The notes: generated by a model not told the origin, from the sequence alone. A DNA stretch of 64,000 nucleotides from Pseudomonas sp. GM79 (GCF_000282495.1 NZ_AKJE01000028.1:62001-126000); one strand, 5' to 3'. Positions 20,250 to 29,592 are shown, counted from the first letter of the stretch. Numbers and translations: made by a program.

Positions 20250-20930
20250 TCAGAAGAAGTCGCTTTGGATGAATCCGAAATCCATCAATTCTGCGTCTCG
20301 CACCGGGGTGAAGGTGTTGATGCGGTTCTTGGCGGTCAGTGGCATCGGTGGGTCGAGCAACGCATTGGCTTTGTCGTAGCCCTGACCGATGACGGCAAAG
20401 ATGATGCCGTTCCAGCCTTTTACAAAGTCGTCGACTTTGTAGCGTTTATGACCAAGTACCGGATCTCCGATATAGACCCAGCCCTTGTGGACTCTTTGCA
20501 TGACCACAAAATGTTTGTAGCCACGGATATCCAGAAGCACCACAACCGGAATTCTGATGTCGCTCAACGTTTGCGGCGCTACCCGGTAGCCACGGGCCCG
20601 CATGCCGATACTTTCCACGTAACGCTTCATGTCGAGCATGGAGAAGCCCTGGACACGGACAAGATCTTGATCGGAATGTGCCAGCATGCCTTCGATGATC
20701 TGTTCTTCATTAACGTCCAGCCAATAGGCTTGGCGCAATATGGTTGCCAGCGCAGCTGCGCCGCAACTGAAGTCGGTTTTCTGCTGCACCAGGTCGGCAA
20801 ACTTACGCTCGCGTATGCTCTGGATCGGTTTGTACACCACCGCGCCACCCGGCAGGACGGAAAGCGGCATTTGTGCAGCCTCGCTCACACTGGCCACATA
20901 AAGCAAAAATGCCAAGGCGATAATGCGCAT
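20250..20930 (-). CDS. fapD: Fap-associated C39-like cysteine protease FapD
   Basis: A 226-aa protein with signal peptide (MRIIALAFLLYVASVSEAA) and a C39 peptidase-like domain. Catalytic Cys lies in QKTDFSCGAAALATILR, His in GYKHFVVMQRVHKGW and the Asp in YIGDPVLGHKRY. FapD is thought to process or support secretion of Fap subunits in the periplasm. The start at 20930 was chosen because the signal peptide begins there; an open extension to 20993 is unlikely to be translated since it would cover the fapC-fapD hairpin. Confidence 0.92.
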   Translation of the reverse strand: MRIIALAFLLYVASVSEAAQMPLSVLPGGAVVYKPIQSIRERKFADLVQQKTDFSCGAAALATILRQAYWLDVNEEQIIEGMLAHSDQDLVRVQGFSMLDMKRYVESIGMRARGYRVAPQTLSDIRIPVVVLLDIRGYKHFVVMQRVHKGWVYIGDPVLGHKRYKVDDFVKGWNGIIFAVIGQGYDKANALLDPPMPLTAKNRINTFTPVRDAELMDFGFIQSDFF

Positions 20931-20960
20931 GGTGGAACGCCTTCTGGTTGTGTTGAAACA

Positions 20961-20978
20961 GGCCCCCGTGAGGGGGCC
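20961..20978. promoter_or_regulatory. Perfect hairpin between fapC and fapD
   Basis: GGCCCCC-GTGA-GGGGGCC forms a 7-bp GC stem with a 4-nt loop (same shape on both strands), 15 bp after the fapC stop and 30 bp before the fapD start. No T-run follows, so it is not a classical terminator. It could attenuate read-through or stabilise the 3' end of the fapABC message, helping explain why FapC is made in excess over FapD-F. Confidence 0.55.
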
Positions 20979-20992
20979 TCCAGAGACAGCCA

Positions 20993-22282
20993 TTAGAACG
21001 AGTTGTTGGAAATGGCCAACGAGTTGCTTTGTTGGTTGCCCACACCCGCAGCCACGTTGACGCCCAGGTTGCCACTGCCACCATTCACCGAACCGTTCAG
21101 GGTTGCGGTGTTGGTCACAGGGTTTGCCCAGCCAGTTGGAGTCAGCACTTGATAGGAATAGGTGTTGCTCAAATCAAAAGAGCTGCTCTCGCTGTAACTT
21201 TTCGATTTGTCGTACGAAGATTCGGACTCTTTACTGCCCGATTTTTCGAACGAGGAGGCGGACGATCTCTCCCACGACTTATCGAACGATCTTTCGAACG
21301 AGGAGTCGCTCGATCTTTCACGCGATGCGTCGAAATCTGCATCGATCGATGCGTCAACCGATACGTCGACAGTCCTGGTGCGGGTGCGATCGCCATTGCC
21401 ATTGTTCCAGGTAACAGTTCTGGTGGCATTAGCAGACGCATCCAAAGCAGCGCTCAAAGAAGCACTGCTGGTAGAGCTGCTGTCCGAGCTTCTGAAGCCG
21501 CTCGCATCGGAGCTTCTGGAACCACTCGCATCAGCGCTCCTGGAACCACTCACATCGAAGCTCGAAGAAGCGCTTTTATCAACGCTCAAATCGGAAGACT
21601 TGTCGCGAGAGGAACTACCGCTGGCCGTTCTGGTAAATGTGAACGTATCCTGGCGATATGTCCGATCGGCGTTGTTATTTACGACCAGGCCAGGACCTTG
21701 TTGATCGGCAGAGGCGGTGGCTGTTGCGTTACCGAGCGGGGCATTGGTGTTGGCAATGGCCATGGTGTTTTTCTGTTGGTTGAGGTCGCCGCCAGCAATG
21801 TTGATACCCATATTGCCGCTGCCGCCATTCCCCGATCCGTTCATCACGGCAGAGGCTGTGCTGCCGAAGTTGTTGACCCTGTTGTTGTTGCTGTATTGCG
21901 TGACGTCGGCGGTGGCTTCGGCAGTGCCGAACACGAAGCTGTTGTCCTGACTGGAGTTTGAGGCAGCATTGGCGATGGCGGACGCGTTGTCTTGTTGGTT
22001 GCCACTACCTGCCGCCACGTTGACGCCGACGTTGCCGCTGGCGCCTGTGGCAGAGCTGCTCATTTCAGCTTCGTTGACCGTCCCCTCGTTACGGATGCGG
22101 TTGCCGGTACTGCTCTGGTTATCCCACGCATTGGCCGTCGCATAGACAGGGATCTTTGTTGGAGGAGGGGGTTTATGACCATGGTGGTGGTCATTGTCAC
22201 GCCAATCGTTCGCTTGTACAGCAACAGCCATGACCGCAGCAATTGCGAAAACCAGAGGCTTGAGTGCCATCGAAGGTTTCAT
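20993..22282 (-). CDS. fapC: Major functional amyloid subunit FapC
   Basis: A 429-aa amyloid subunit. After a signal peptide (about 1-24) come a His/Pro-rich segment and three imperfect repeats with the amyloid motif: R1 near 83-105 (GNVGVNVAAGSGNQQDN), R2 near 157-177 (GNMGINIAGGDLNQQKN) and R3 near 404-425 (GNLGVNVAAGVGNQQSN). A short linker joins R1-R2; the R2-R3 linker (about 181-375) is very long and made of Ser/Asp/Arg/Lys blocks such as SGSRSSDASGFRSSDSS. The protein has no cysteine and stops four residues after R3. It forms the fibre body in biofilm matrix. Confidence 0.92.
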   Translation of the reverse strand: MKPSMALKPLVFAIAAVMAVAVQANDWRDNDHHHGHKPPPPTKIPVYATANAWDNQSSTGNRIRNEGTVNEAEMSSSATGASGNVGVNVAAGSGNQQDNASAIANAASNSSQDNSFVFGTAEATADVTQYSNNNRVNNFGSTASAVMNGSGNGGSGNMGINIAGGDLNQQKNTMAIANTNAPLGNATATASADQQGPGLVVNNNADRTYRQDTFTFTRTASGSSSRDKSSDLSVDKSASSSFDVSGSRSADASGSRSSDASGFRSSDSSSTSSASLSAALDASANATRTVTWNNGNGDRTRTRTVDVSVDASIDADFDASRERSSDSSFERSFDKSWERSSASSFEKSGSKESESSYDKSKSYSESSSFDLSNTYSYQVLTPTGWANPVTNTATLNGSVNGGSGNLGVNVAAGVGNQQSNSLAISNNSF

Positions 22283-22333
22283 GGTGATTCTCCGTACTTA
22301 TTTTAGGTTAAGTGTTGTTTCTACCTGTTTGGA

Positions 22334-22906
22334 TCAATCCGTGACCCGTACGCTCAGGGTGTTGGCCATTCGGTTTCCCACCCCGGAGCTCTGATTCAAC
22401 TGGATCACCCCACGGCTACCGGTGAAGGCCTGATCGCTGGTAGCGACCTGGCGATTGCCTGGTGCAGAGTCAGTTGGATCGGAGTTGTTGATCAGCGTCA
22501 CGTTCTGCTGCATGAGGACGCTGTCGTCGATACTTTGCGGCTGTGTACTGATACTTATCCGCAGGGCATTGGCTTGCTGGTTGCTGGCGCCTGCGCTCTG
22601 GTTGACGCCCAGTACACCGTTGCCGTGGCTGAAGGAGTCGCCTTGAATGCTGGATCGAGCATCGATCCTGGGGTCGACCTGCGTACGCAGCCGTTGGCGA
22701 ATCTGTGTGGTGGCGCTGGCGTTGTTGCCAATGGCGATGGCCCGGGCGTTGGCCTGTTGCTGCTGATCGCCCGCCGCCTGATTGACCGAGAGGTTGCCCT
22801 GGTGCTGCATGCCCGAACCGTCGATGTTGGCGTTATTGATGACGGGTGATTGGGCAAAGGTGGATGCACTGCAAAACATGGCGATCATCAGCAGCGTACG
22901 ATTCAT
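22334..22906 (-). CDS. fapB: Fap amyloid nucleator/minor subunit FapB
   Basis: A 190-aa secreted protein with signal peptide MNRTLLMIAMFCSASTFA. Three repeats with the same amyloid signature as FapC are visible: GNLSVNQAAGDQQQQANARA, GVLGVNQSAGASNQQANALR and GVIQLNQSSGVGNRMANTLS. FapB is regarded as the nucleator of Fap fibrils. It overlaps no neighbour but is only 1 bp from fapA and 51 bp from fapC. Confidence 0.92.
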   Translation of the reverse strand: MNRTLLMIAMFCSASTFAQSPVINNANIDGSGMQHQGNLSVNQAAGDQQQQANARAIAIGNNASATTQIRQRLRTQVDPRIDARSSIQGDSFSHGNGVLGVNQSAGASNQQANALRISISTQPQSIDDSVLMQQNVTLINNSDPTDSAPGNRQVATSDQAFTGSRGVIQLNQSSGVGNRMANTLSVRVTD

Positions 22907-22907
22907 C

Positions 22908-23345
22908 TCAACGGTCTCCCGTTACAACTCTCAGAGCACCCAGGCCTTGCTGGACATTTGAATTGACCATGTTGGCAATACCGTTGCCCGAGTTTCCCGA
23001 ACGTCCAGCGGGGAGGTTGGAAAGCTGGGTCTGGTTGGTGATATTGCCGCCCAGGTTGTTGGTGCCTTGAGTGACCAGGCGGGAGATACCGGCACCACTG
23101 GCGACGTTGGCGAAGTCGCCGTCGCTCAACTCGTTCGTTTGCCTGAGGACTTGTTTGGACGGGTTGGCATTGGCGGTCGTGGGGCTAGGGTCTGGGATCA
23201 CCGGTGCACGCGTTGCCATGCGCGGTTGGACATCACGTTTGATAATGATGAGGCCGTTGTCAGCCTGAACCGGCAGGCTGACACTTGAGCCCAGTACACA
23301 TCCGATCAGTAGGAGGCTAAAGATGCTGTTATCAAATGTCCCCAC
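22908..23345 (-). CDS. fapA: Fap chaperone-like protein FapA
   Basis: A 145-aa secreted protein, first gene of the operon. The likely start is a GTG at 23345 with AAGGAA upstream, giving a signal peptide (NSIFSLLLIGCVLGSSVSLPVQA). The C-terminal part (LSDGDFANVASGAGISRLVT, then GNGIANMVNSNVQQGLGALR) shows the FapA pattern. FapA is proposed to control fibre assembly in the periplasm. Its stop is 1 bp from the fapB start. Confidence 0.88.
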   Translation of the reverse strand: MGTFDNSIFSLLLIGCVLGSSVSLPVQADNGLIIIKRDVQPRMATRAPVIPDPSPTTANANPSKQVLRQTNELSDGDFANVASGAGISRLVTQGTNNLGGNITNQTQLSNLPAGRSGNSGNGIANMVNSNVQQGLGALRVVTGDR

Positions 23346-23380
23346 GGCGGCAATTCCTTCTTTGTTGTGGCTGGTCCTGG

Positions 23381-23584
23381 TCAGCGTTGTGAAGGAATGA
23401 GCGAAAGCTGTGCCGGTTTTTGATTATTGTTTTGATTCAGAGGGTTATCGATCAACGCTAGTGGATCGATAAAAGGGTGTTTCAGGTCTGAGACAACCGC
23501 CGGGACGGCAATATTGATAAGAGATCGCAATAGCACTGGATCCAAGCTTTGTTCAGGATGTATCAGCGCTCTAACACATCGCAT
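23381..23584 (-). CDS. Possible small ORF upstream of fapA
   Basis: A 67-aa frame with a plausible composition (segment VVSDLKHPFIDPLALIDNPL, then QNNNQKPAQL). It is in the leader of the fap operon and could be a small gene or only a chance frame. No signal peptide, no known motif and no good Shine-Dalgarno sequence. Confidence 0.25.
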   Translation of the reverse strand: MRCVRALIHPEQSLDPVLLRSLINIAVPAVVSDLKHPFIDPLALIDNPLNQNNNQKPAQLSLIPSQR

Positions 23585-23712
23585 GACAATAAGATGACCA
23601 GCGTTGAGACGGGTTGTTCGAGAGGGGGCGGTGTTTCAGAAGCGGACGTATTTGCAAAAATTCTGCAACAAATGCTGGGGTATTTGGCCAGTGTCCTTCA
23701 GCTCCGCGCAAG

Positions 23713-23808
23713 CCAATGTGGGAGCGGGCTTACCCGCGAAAGCGGTGTGTCAGGCGACATCAATATTAACTGTGCCGCCGTCTTCGCGGGCAAGCCCGCT
23801 CCCACAGG
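23713..23808. repeat. REP pair
   Basis: Inverted REP arms (GTGGGAGCGGGCTTACCCGC and complement) between the fap promoter region and the nicotinamide riboside kinase gene. Confidence 0.9.
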
Positions 23809-23827
23809 GATTTAGGTGTTGGCCGGC

Positions 23828-24352
23828 TCAGCGCCCGAGCAGCAGCGTGACGGCTTGCAATGCCTGAAGCCGGCGTTCGGCCCAATTGCCCTGAAGCACT
23901 TGAACAGGCTGTCGATGCTGCACCAGCCATGCCTGAGTCGCGTTGAAAAAAGCCCGGCGTTCCTCCAGCTCGGGCTGACAGCGCTGACCGTCATCGGTCC
24001 AATCGACTTGTTCGGGCGACAGCAGCAAGTGCAAGTCATAGTGTCGAGCCAGCAGTGCTTGCTCGAGCCAGGCCGGGCAATCGCCAAACAGGGTCTGGCT
24101 CCAGAGCATATTGCTCAGCAAGTGAGTATCGAGAATCAGCAACGACGGCCCCTGGAAGCGAGCGTCGTCTTCCCATTGCAACTGACCGCGAGCGATTTCA
24201 GGGATATCGGCCAGGCAGGTGTCGCGCGCCTTCTGCTCAATAAACCAGCGCACGTATTCACCCACCAGAACACCACCGAATTGCTGTTGCAGTTCGGCGG
24301 CGAGCCAGCTCTTGCCGCTGGACTCAGGCCCCGTCAGTACCAGTACTTTCAT
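23828..24352 (-). CDS. NadR-like nicotinamide ribonucleoside kinase
   Basis: A 174-aa P-loop kinase resembling the ribosylnicotinamide kinase domain of NadR. Walker A is LVLTGPESSGKSWLA (about residues 4-18), with GEYVRWFIEQK and the Walker B-like LLILDTHLLSNMLW following. It would phosphorylate nicotinamide riboside to NMN. The ATG at 24352 overlaps the pnuC stop by 4 bp (ATGA), so import and trapping of the vitamin are translationally coupled. No NMN adenylyltransferase or HTH domain is present. Confidence 0.87.
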   Translation of the reverse strand: MKVLVLTGPESSGKSWLAAELQQQFGGVLVGEYVRWFIEQKARDTCLADIPEIARGQLQWEDDARFQGPSLLILDTHLLSNMLWSQTLFGDCPAWLEQALLARHYDLHLLLSPEQVDWTDDGQRCQPELEERRAFFNATQAWLVQHRQPVQVLQGNWAERRLQALQAVTLLLGR

Positions 24353-24912
24353 GTGCGCAACGCCGGGTCGGTGCGCCATGTCCGCCAGCCATGCACAGCC
24401 AGCAGTGCGAATACCCCATAGAGGCCGGCGGTCAGGTACAGCGCTTTATAGATGAACAGGCCAACAAAGATGATGTCCAGTGCGATCCACAGCGGCCAGC
24501 ATTGCAGACGTTTTTGCGCCATCCATAACTGCGCCACCAGGCTGAAACCGGTCAGTGCCGCATCGAGCCAGGGCTGCGCGGCATCGGTCCAGTGGGCCAT
24601 CGCGGCGCCCAGCAGCAAACTGCCGACTGCGCCGACGGCCAGTCCGAGCGCAACGGATTTGCCATCGAGCAGGCTGACATGCCGCTTGCCATGAGTCGCG
24701 GTCCCCTGGGTCCACTGCCACCAGCCGTAGATCTGCAAACCGGCGTAGATCACTTGCAGCAGCATGTCCGAATACAGCTTCACTTCGAAAAAGATCCAGC
24801 TATACAGCAGCACCATGACCAGACCGATCGGCCAGCACCAGGGGTTCTGTTTGACCGTCAACCAGACGGCAATCACGCCGAGGGCGGCAGCAAACAGTTC
24901 AAGCCCGGACAT
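24349..24912 (-). CDS. pnuC: Nicotinamide riboside transporter PnuC
   Basis: A 187-aa inner-membrane protein with about seven hydrophobic helices and the PnuC pattern VWLTVKQNPWCWPIGLVMVL ... VIYAGLQIYGWWQW. It imports nicotinamide riboside by facilitated diffusion. The ATG at 24912 follows AAGGAACC at good spacing; the longer open frame runs into the REP. It forms a two-gene salvage unit with the NadR-like kinase. Confidence 0.92.
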   Translation of the reverse strand: MSGLELFAAALGVIAVWLTVKQNPWCWPIGLVMVLLYSWIFFEVKLYSDMLLQVIYAGLQIYGWWQWTQGTATHGKRHVSLLDGKSVALGLAVGAVGSLLLGAAMAHWTDAAQPWLDAALTGFSLVAQLWMAQKRLQCWPLWIALDIIFVGLFIYKALYLTAGLYGVFALLAVHGWRTWRTDPALRT

Positions 24913-25026
24913 GGAGGTTCCTTGGTGTTGTAAAAATGAAGGGGGGCGAATTGTACCCGGATTGTTGGGGAATGGGCTTGTTGTGGGGAAGGGGGCTTGC
25001 CAATGCCAGTCAATCAAACGCAATCC

Positions 25027-25118
25027 CTGTGGGAGCGGGCTTGCTCGCGAAGGCGGCGGCACAGTCAATATTGATGCTGCCTGATACACCGCTTTCGCGA
25101 GCAAGCCCGCTCCCACAA
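25027..25118. repeat. REP pair
   Basis: Inverted REP arms (GTGGGAGCGGGCTTGCTCGC and complement) between the pnuC promoter region and the end of the chemoreceptor gene. Confidence 0.9.
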
Positions 25119-25144
25119 GGGATCGCGTCAGGTGAAGAAAAGAG

Positions 25145-26779
25145 TTACACCCGAAATTGCTCCAGCAACCCGTTCAACTGCTCGCTCAATTCCTTGAGAT
25201 GAACGCTGGCCACGCTCGACTGCTCGGCCGCCAGTGCCGTGCTGTGGGACAAGCCTGCGGCCTGGGTCACGTTCTGATTGATGTCTTCCACCACGTGGGC
25301 CTGTTGCAAAGTCGCGCTGGCAATCGAAGCGTTCAACCCATTGAGATTGCGCAAGGCCTGGCCGATGGCATTCAGGCTGGCGCCGGCAAGGCCGGCCTGC
25401 TCGATGGTCAGTTGCGAGGCACGGCTGCTGTCGCCAATCACCTTGACCGCCGCTTCCGAATGGCTTTGCAGGCGTTCGATCATCGACTGGATTTCCGCCG
25501 TCGATTTTTGAGTACGCTGGGCCAACAGGCGCACTTCATCGGCAACCACCGCAAACCCGCGACCTTGCTCGCCGGCTCGGGCGGCTTCGATGGCTGCGTT
25601 GAGGGCCAGCAAGTTGGTTTGCTCGGCGATGGAGCGGATCACTTCCAGAACGCTGCCGATTTGCGTGCTTTCGGCGGCCAGCGTACGAATCACTTCAACG
25701 GCTTGATCGATGGTCGACGACAGCTTGTCGATCTGCTGCAGGCTGCCGTCGATATTGACCTGGCCCTGTTGCGCTTGAGACTCGGCATTGCGCATTTCGC
25801 TGGCCGCGTGTTCGGCGTTTTTGGCCACATCCTGCACGCCGTAGGTCACTTCGTTGATCGCGGTCGCCACCAGTTCCATTTGTTGGGATTGCTGTTGGCT
25901 GCGCTGCTGGGCTTGCGCGGCATCGTTGCCCAGTTCATTGGAAGATTGGCCCAGCGCACCAGCGGACACTTGCAGCTGACTGATCACCAGGCGCAGTTTC
26001 GCGGTGAAGGCGTTGAAGTGCCGGGCCAGTTGCGTGACTTCGTCCTGACCGTGGGTATCGAGGCTGCGGGTCAGGTCGCTTTCACCGCTGGCAATGTTGG
26101 CCATGGCGTTCACGGTTTCCTGGAGCGGACGCACGATGCTGCGGGCAATCATGATCACCAGCAGGGCCATGATCAGCGCAATGACCAGACCCACAAAAGA
26201 GGCCTTCCAGACTTGGGCATAAAACTCGGCCTGCATGTCATCGATGTACACGCCGGAACCGATCACCCAACCCCAGGGCTCGAACAGTTTCACGTAGGAG
26301 GTTTTTTCCACCGGCGCGCTGGCGCCCGGTTTCGGCCAGCGGTAATCGACCATGCCGGCACCCTTGGCCTTGGCGATGGCGACCATCTCGTTGAACAGCG
26401 CGAAACCGTCGGGGTCGCGGATCGTCGAGAGATTCTGACCTTCAAGTTTCGGATTGGTCGGGTGCATGACCATGACGGGCGTCAGGTCGTTGATCCAGAA
26501 ATAATCGTTCTGGTCGTAGCGCAAACCGCGCACGGCGGTCAGTGCCTGTTTTTGCGCGGCATCGCGGGTGAGGGTGCCGGCAGTTTCCAGGCCGTGATAG
26601 TAGGTGAGGATCCCGCTGGCGGTCTGCACCACGTGCTGGGTCTTTTGGGCCTTGGCCTGATAGAGGTCGTCGTGAATTTGCTTGAGCATCAACACGCCCA
26701 ACGTCAATAGCATCACCACGGCCACGATCAAGATGAGCCACAAGCGTCGGCTGATCGACACACTGCGCAAGCTGTTCAT
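25145..26779 (-). CDS. Methyl-accepting chemotaxis protein with single Cache (sCache_2) sensor
   Basis: A 544-aa chemoreceptor. A first transmembrane helix (about 13-33) precedes a periplasmic sCache_2 domain (about 35-185) with the motif [20 protein letters not shown] and [12 protein letters not shown] second helix, a HAMP domain and a signalling domain follow, with the conserved hairpin tip [20 protein letters not shown]. Such receptors in Pseudomonas (for example McpP) sense short organic acids such as acetate, pyruvate or propionate; the ligand here is an inference from the family. No C-terminal NWETF-like pentapeptide is present. Confidence 0.92.
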   Translation of the reverse strand: MNSLRSVSISRRLWLILIVAVVMLLTLGVLMLKQIHDDLYQAKAQKTQHVVQTASGILTYYHGLETAGTLTRDAAQKQALTAVRGLRYDQNDYFWINDLTPVMVMHPTNPKLEGQNLSTIRDPDGFALFNEMVAIAKAKGAGMVDYRWPKPGASAPVEKTSYVKLFEPWGWVIGSGVYIDDMQAEFYAQVWKASFVGLVIALIMALLVIMIARSIVRPLQETVNAMANIASGESDLTRSLDTHGQDEVTQLARHFNAFTAKLRLVISQLQVSAGALGQSSNELGNDAAQAQQRSQQQSQQMELVATAINEVTYGVQDVAKNAEHAASEMRNAESQAQQGQVNIDGSLQQIDKLSSTIDQAVEVIRTLAAESTQIGSVLEVIRSIAEQTNLLALNAAIEAARAGEQGRGFAVVADEVRLLAQRTQKSTAEIQSMIERLQSHSEAAVKVIGDSSRASQLTIEQAGLAGASLNAIGQALRNLNGLNASIASATLQQAHVVEDINQNVTQAAGLSHSTALAAEQSSVASVHLKELSEQLNGLLEQFRV

Positions 26780-27071
26780 AACGCGGTTACTCCGGTTTCT
26801 TGTTCTTGTAATAAACGATCGCCAGCATCCAATCACACTTTGCCGATCGGGCCTATCCGACTCAGGTCCTATTACGCGGCAGCGTAAACGAGGCTTGTCT
26901 GATAGGATTTCGGCCCCGCGCAGGAAAACCTGAGCCCAAGTCTTTTTTCACGCAATTTTTACCGTGTTGCGTGGATCTTGTGCGCGCGGGGATTCAGCTA
27001 AGGTTGATCGCAGCTAATGCATATGAATTATTAACGGAGCATGCCTGGGGGCATTGTTTCTTGGGGGATTG

Positions 27072-27902
27072 ATGGATCTTTGGACGGCCTTTCAGGCATT
27101 GATTTTAGGCGTGGTAGAAGGGCTGACGGAGTTCTTGCCCATTTCCAGTACCGGGCACCAGATTATTGTGGCGGACTTGCTCAATTTCGGCGGCGAGCGG
27201 GCCATGGCTTTTAATATCATCATTCAGCTCGGCGCGATCCTGGCGGTGGTCTGGCAGTTTCGCCGCAAGATCTTCGACGTGGTCATTGGCTTGCCGACGC
27301 AGCCCAGCGCTCGGCGTTTTACCGCGAACCTGTTGATCGCTTTCCTGCCGGCGGTGGTGTTGGGGGTGATTTTCGCCGACTTGATTCACGAGTACCTGTT
27401 TAACCCGATTACCGTGGCTACCGCATTGGTCGTGGGCGGGGTCGTGATGTTATGGGCCGAACGTCGTCAGCATGAAGTGCATGCTGAAAGCGTCGATGAC
27501 ATTACCTGGAAAGACGCTCTCAAAGTCGGCTTCGCCCAGTGCCTGGCCATGATTCCGGGGACTTCGCGTTCCGGCTCGACGATCATTGGCGGCTTGCTGT
27601 TCGGGTTGTCGCGCAAAACGGCCACCGAATTCTCGTTCTTCCTCGCCATGCCAACCATGGTCGGGGCGGCGGTGTACTCGGGTTACAAATACCGCGACCT
27701 GTTTGTGCCGGCTGATTTTCCGGTATTTGCCATTGGCTTCATCACCGCCTTCATCTTTGCGATGATCGCCGTTCGGGCCCTGCTGATATTCATTGCCAGC
27801 CACAGCTACGCGACATTCGCCTGGTATCGCATTGCGTTCGGTCTGGTGATCCTGGCCACCTGGCAATTCGGCTGGGTCGACTGGACCGCGGTCAAGCCAT
27901 GA
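27072..27902 (+). CDS. uppP: Undecaprenyl-diphosphatase UppP (BacA family)
   Basis: A 276-aa membrane enzyme that recycles undecaprenyl pyrophosphate to the monophosphate for cell-wall synthesis. The signature [20 protein letters not shown] lies at residues 15-34 and the second active-site motif [17 protein letters not shown] near 170-186. The ATG at 27072 begins the canonical N-terminus. Its end overlaps the next gene by 4 bp. Confidence 0.95.
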   Translation: MDLWTAFQALILGVVEGLTEFLPISSTGHQIIVADLLNFGGERAMAFNIIIQLGAILAVVWQFRRKIFDVVIGLPTQPSARRFTANLLIAFLPAVVLGVIFADLIHEYLFNPITVATALVVGGVVMLWAERRQHEVHAESVDDITWKDALKVGFAQCLAMIPGTSRSGSTIIGGLLFGLSRKTATEFSFFLAMPTMVGAAVYSGYKYRDLFVPADFPVFAIGFITAFIFAMIAVRALLIFIASHSYATFAWYRIAFGLVILATWQFGWVDWTAVKP

Positions 27903-28330
27903 GCGATTCCAGTGCACGCAACAACAACCCCGGGCGCAAGTCCGGGGGCGCCATGCAGAATCTGCGGCTGAAACTGCTGGTGTTCGTTGTGCTGTGCGCA
28001 GTGCCGTTGTTTGGCTCGGTGTCGATGTGGCTGCGCGGGGTGTCGGTGATTCCCCTGGCGGCCTACGGCATCGTCAGCGTGCTGGCGTTTTTCCTGTACT
28101 GGAGCGACAAGCACAAGGCCCGCGCCGATAGCTGGCGCACGCCGGAGAACGTCTTGCACGCGGTGGAGCTGGCGGGAGGTTGGCCAGGAGCCTTGCTGGC
28201 CCAGCAAGCGTTTCGGCACAAGACCCGCAAAGTCTCGTTTCAGTTGGTGTTCTGGCTCATCGTGCTGATGCATCAAGTGTTCTGGATCGATCAGCTGTTT
28301 CTGGGCGCTAACCTGTTTGCATTGTTTTAA
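27899..28330 (+). CDS. DUF1294-family membrane protein
   Basis: A 143-aa protein with three to four hydrophobic segments and the DUF1294 pattern [20 protein letters not shown] followed by [20 protein letters not shown] and [13 protein letters not shown]. Function unknown. Its ATG overlaps the uppP stop (ATGA), so the two are translated together. Confidence 0.85.
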   Translation: MSDSSARNNNPGRKSGGAMQNLRLKLLVFVVLCAVPLFGSVSMWLRGVSVIPLAAYGIVSVLAFFLYWSDKHKARADSWRTPENVLHAVELAGGWPGALLAQQAFRHKTRKVSFQLVFWLIVLMHQVFWIDQLFLGANLFALF

Positions 28331-28336
28331 AGCGCT

Positions 28337-28696
28337 TCAAAGCAATAAGCCGACCTGCGTGCGCTTGGGCAACTTGCTCACCACCAGTTGGTGGGAACGT
28401 TGCAGCAAGCCTTGCAGTTCTTCGGTGCCCAGCGGGTAGGGCGTTTCCATGATGACCCACTGGGCCCGGGCCAGATACGGTGCCGGGTGAATGCCCGGGC
28501 GGTCGCAATGGCCCAGGAACAGGTCCTTGTCGACCTTGAAAGCCAGGGACTGTCCCCGCAGGTTCTGCAAGGCAAACATCTTGTTCCCCGCAATCGAAAA
28601 CACCCGCACGCCACCCCACTTGTAATCCTCCCGCGCGCCGGGCAACGCCAGGCAGTATTGCGCGACATCCTCTTCGCTCATTCGTCCCGCTTTCAT
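28337..28696 (-). CDS. MmcQ/YjbR-family protein
   Basis: A 119-aa protein of the MmcQ/YjbR fold. The family pattern appears as CLALPGAREDYKWGGVRVFS, KMFALQNLRG and LAFKVDKDLF. The fold can bind DNA, but no function is established. The ATG at 28696 overlaps the stop of the upstream LysR gene (ATGA) and is the preferred start; an internal ATG lies at 28681. Confidence 0.82.
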   Translation of the reverse strand: MKAGRMSEEDVAQYCLALPGAREDYKWGGVRVFSIAGNKMFALQNLRGQSLAFKVDKDLFLGHCDRPGIHPAPYLARAQWVIMETPYPLGTEELQGLLQRSHQLVVSKLPKRTQVGLLL

Positions 28697-29592
28697 AACA
28701 GTCTGTCCCCGCAAACATTGAATGATTCGATCAAATGGTCGATCCAGGCGCGCACCGCCGGCATCACCCCGCGTCGATGAGGGTAGACGGCTTGCAGCCA
28801 GCCGCCCGGCAATGACCAGTCGGGCAATAGTTGCACCAGCGAACCGTTTTCCAGCTCTTGCTCGCAATACATCATGGGCAGCATGGTAAAGCCCTGGCCG
28901 CTGAGGGTGCAGGCTTTACGCACGATGAAATCTTCGCAGCCCAATCGCGCCTCGAGGCTCAGGTCGTAGCTTTTGCCCTGTTGATCAAGCATGCGGATGT
29001 GCACCATGCGATCGGCCTCCAGAGCGCCGAGCACGGGCAAGTTTTTCAGGTCTTCGGGGTGATTGATTTCATGGCCCCGCAAAAAGGCGGGACTGGCAAG
29101 CAACAGCATCTGAGCCTGACGCAGGCGACGGGTCACCAGCAATGGATCTTCATCACCCAGATCCCGCACTCTCAAGGCAACGTCGACGCCCTCGTTGATC
29201 AAATCAACCCGACGATTGAGCAGCATGACTTCCAGTTGAACCTGAGGGAACTTCTCCAGGAAGTGACTGATTACGCCAGGCAGCATTTGGTGGGCCAACC
29301 CTACGGGGCAGGACACTCGCAAGCGCCCCCGGGGTTCGCTGGACATGCTGGCCACCGCTTCGTCGGCCATTTCGGCCTCCAGCAGCATCGCCTGACAATG
29401 GCGCAAGTAGCGCTCGCCCACGGCGGTGAGGTTGAGTTGGCGGGTTGTGCGTTGCAGCAGGCGCGCGCCGAGGCGCTCTTCCAGCTCAGCAATGCGTCGC
29501 GACAATCGCGACTTGGGAATCCCCAGCAAACGCCCGGCTGCAGCAAAGCCACCGGCTTCGACCACTTTGGCGAAATAGTAGAGGTCAAGCAT
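28693..29592 (-). CDS. LysR-family transcriptional regulator (CrgA/DhcR-type)
   Basis: A 299-aa LysR regulator. The helix-turn-helix starts with DLYYFAKVVEAGGFAAAGRL and continues LGIPKSRLSRRIAELEERLG, the pattern of the CrgA-like subgroup. It shares a 4-bp overlap with mmcQ and lies divergent to another LysR gene with the same pattern. Effector and target unknown; the target may be the mmcQ gene or the neighbouring paralogue region. Confidence 0.9.
   Translation of the reverse strand: MLDLYYFAKVVEAGGFAAAGRLLGIPKSRLSRRIAELEERLGARLLQRTTRQLNLTAVGERYLRHCQAMLLEAEMADEAVASMSSEPRGRLRVSCPVGLAHQMLPGVISHFLEKFPQVQLEVMLLNRRVDLINEGVDVALRVRDLGDEDPLLVTRRLRQAQMLLLASPAFLRGHEINHPEDLKNLPVLGALEADRMVHIRMLDQQGKSYDLSLEARLGCEDFIVRKACTLSGQGFTMLPMMYCEQELENGSLVQLLPDWSLPGGWLQAVYPHRRGVMPAVRAWIDHLIESFNVCGDRLL

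Larger units (their letters stand above)
23346..23827. other. Region upstream of fapA
   Basis: About 480 bp containing the presumed fap promoter (minus strand) and a REP pair. A 67-codon open frame on the minus strand (23381-23584) ends 36 bp before fapA, but it has no clear ribosome site. I could not find a convincing sigma-54 site (GG-N10-GC in context) at a suitable distance. Confidence 0.5.

Noticed and set aside
21029..21961. 310-codon plus-strand frame inside fapC
   Set aside because: Antisense of the low-complexity Ser/Asp linker of FapC; the repeated codons create an artificial open frame.
23640..23700. Sigma-54 promoter before fapA
   Set aside because: The best GG ... GC pair found (minus strand) has 12 bp rather than 10 between the dinucleotides and no other conserved bases.
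25157..26710. 517-codon frame on the plus strand across the chemoreceptor
   Set aside because: Exactly antisense to a chemoreceptor with intact Cache, HAMP and signalling motifs; composition (many His, Arg, Gly, Gln) is that of a shadow frame.
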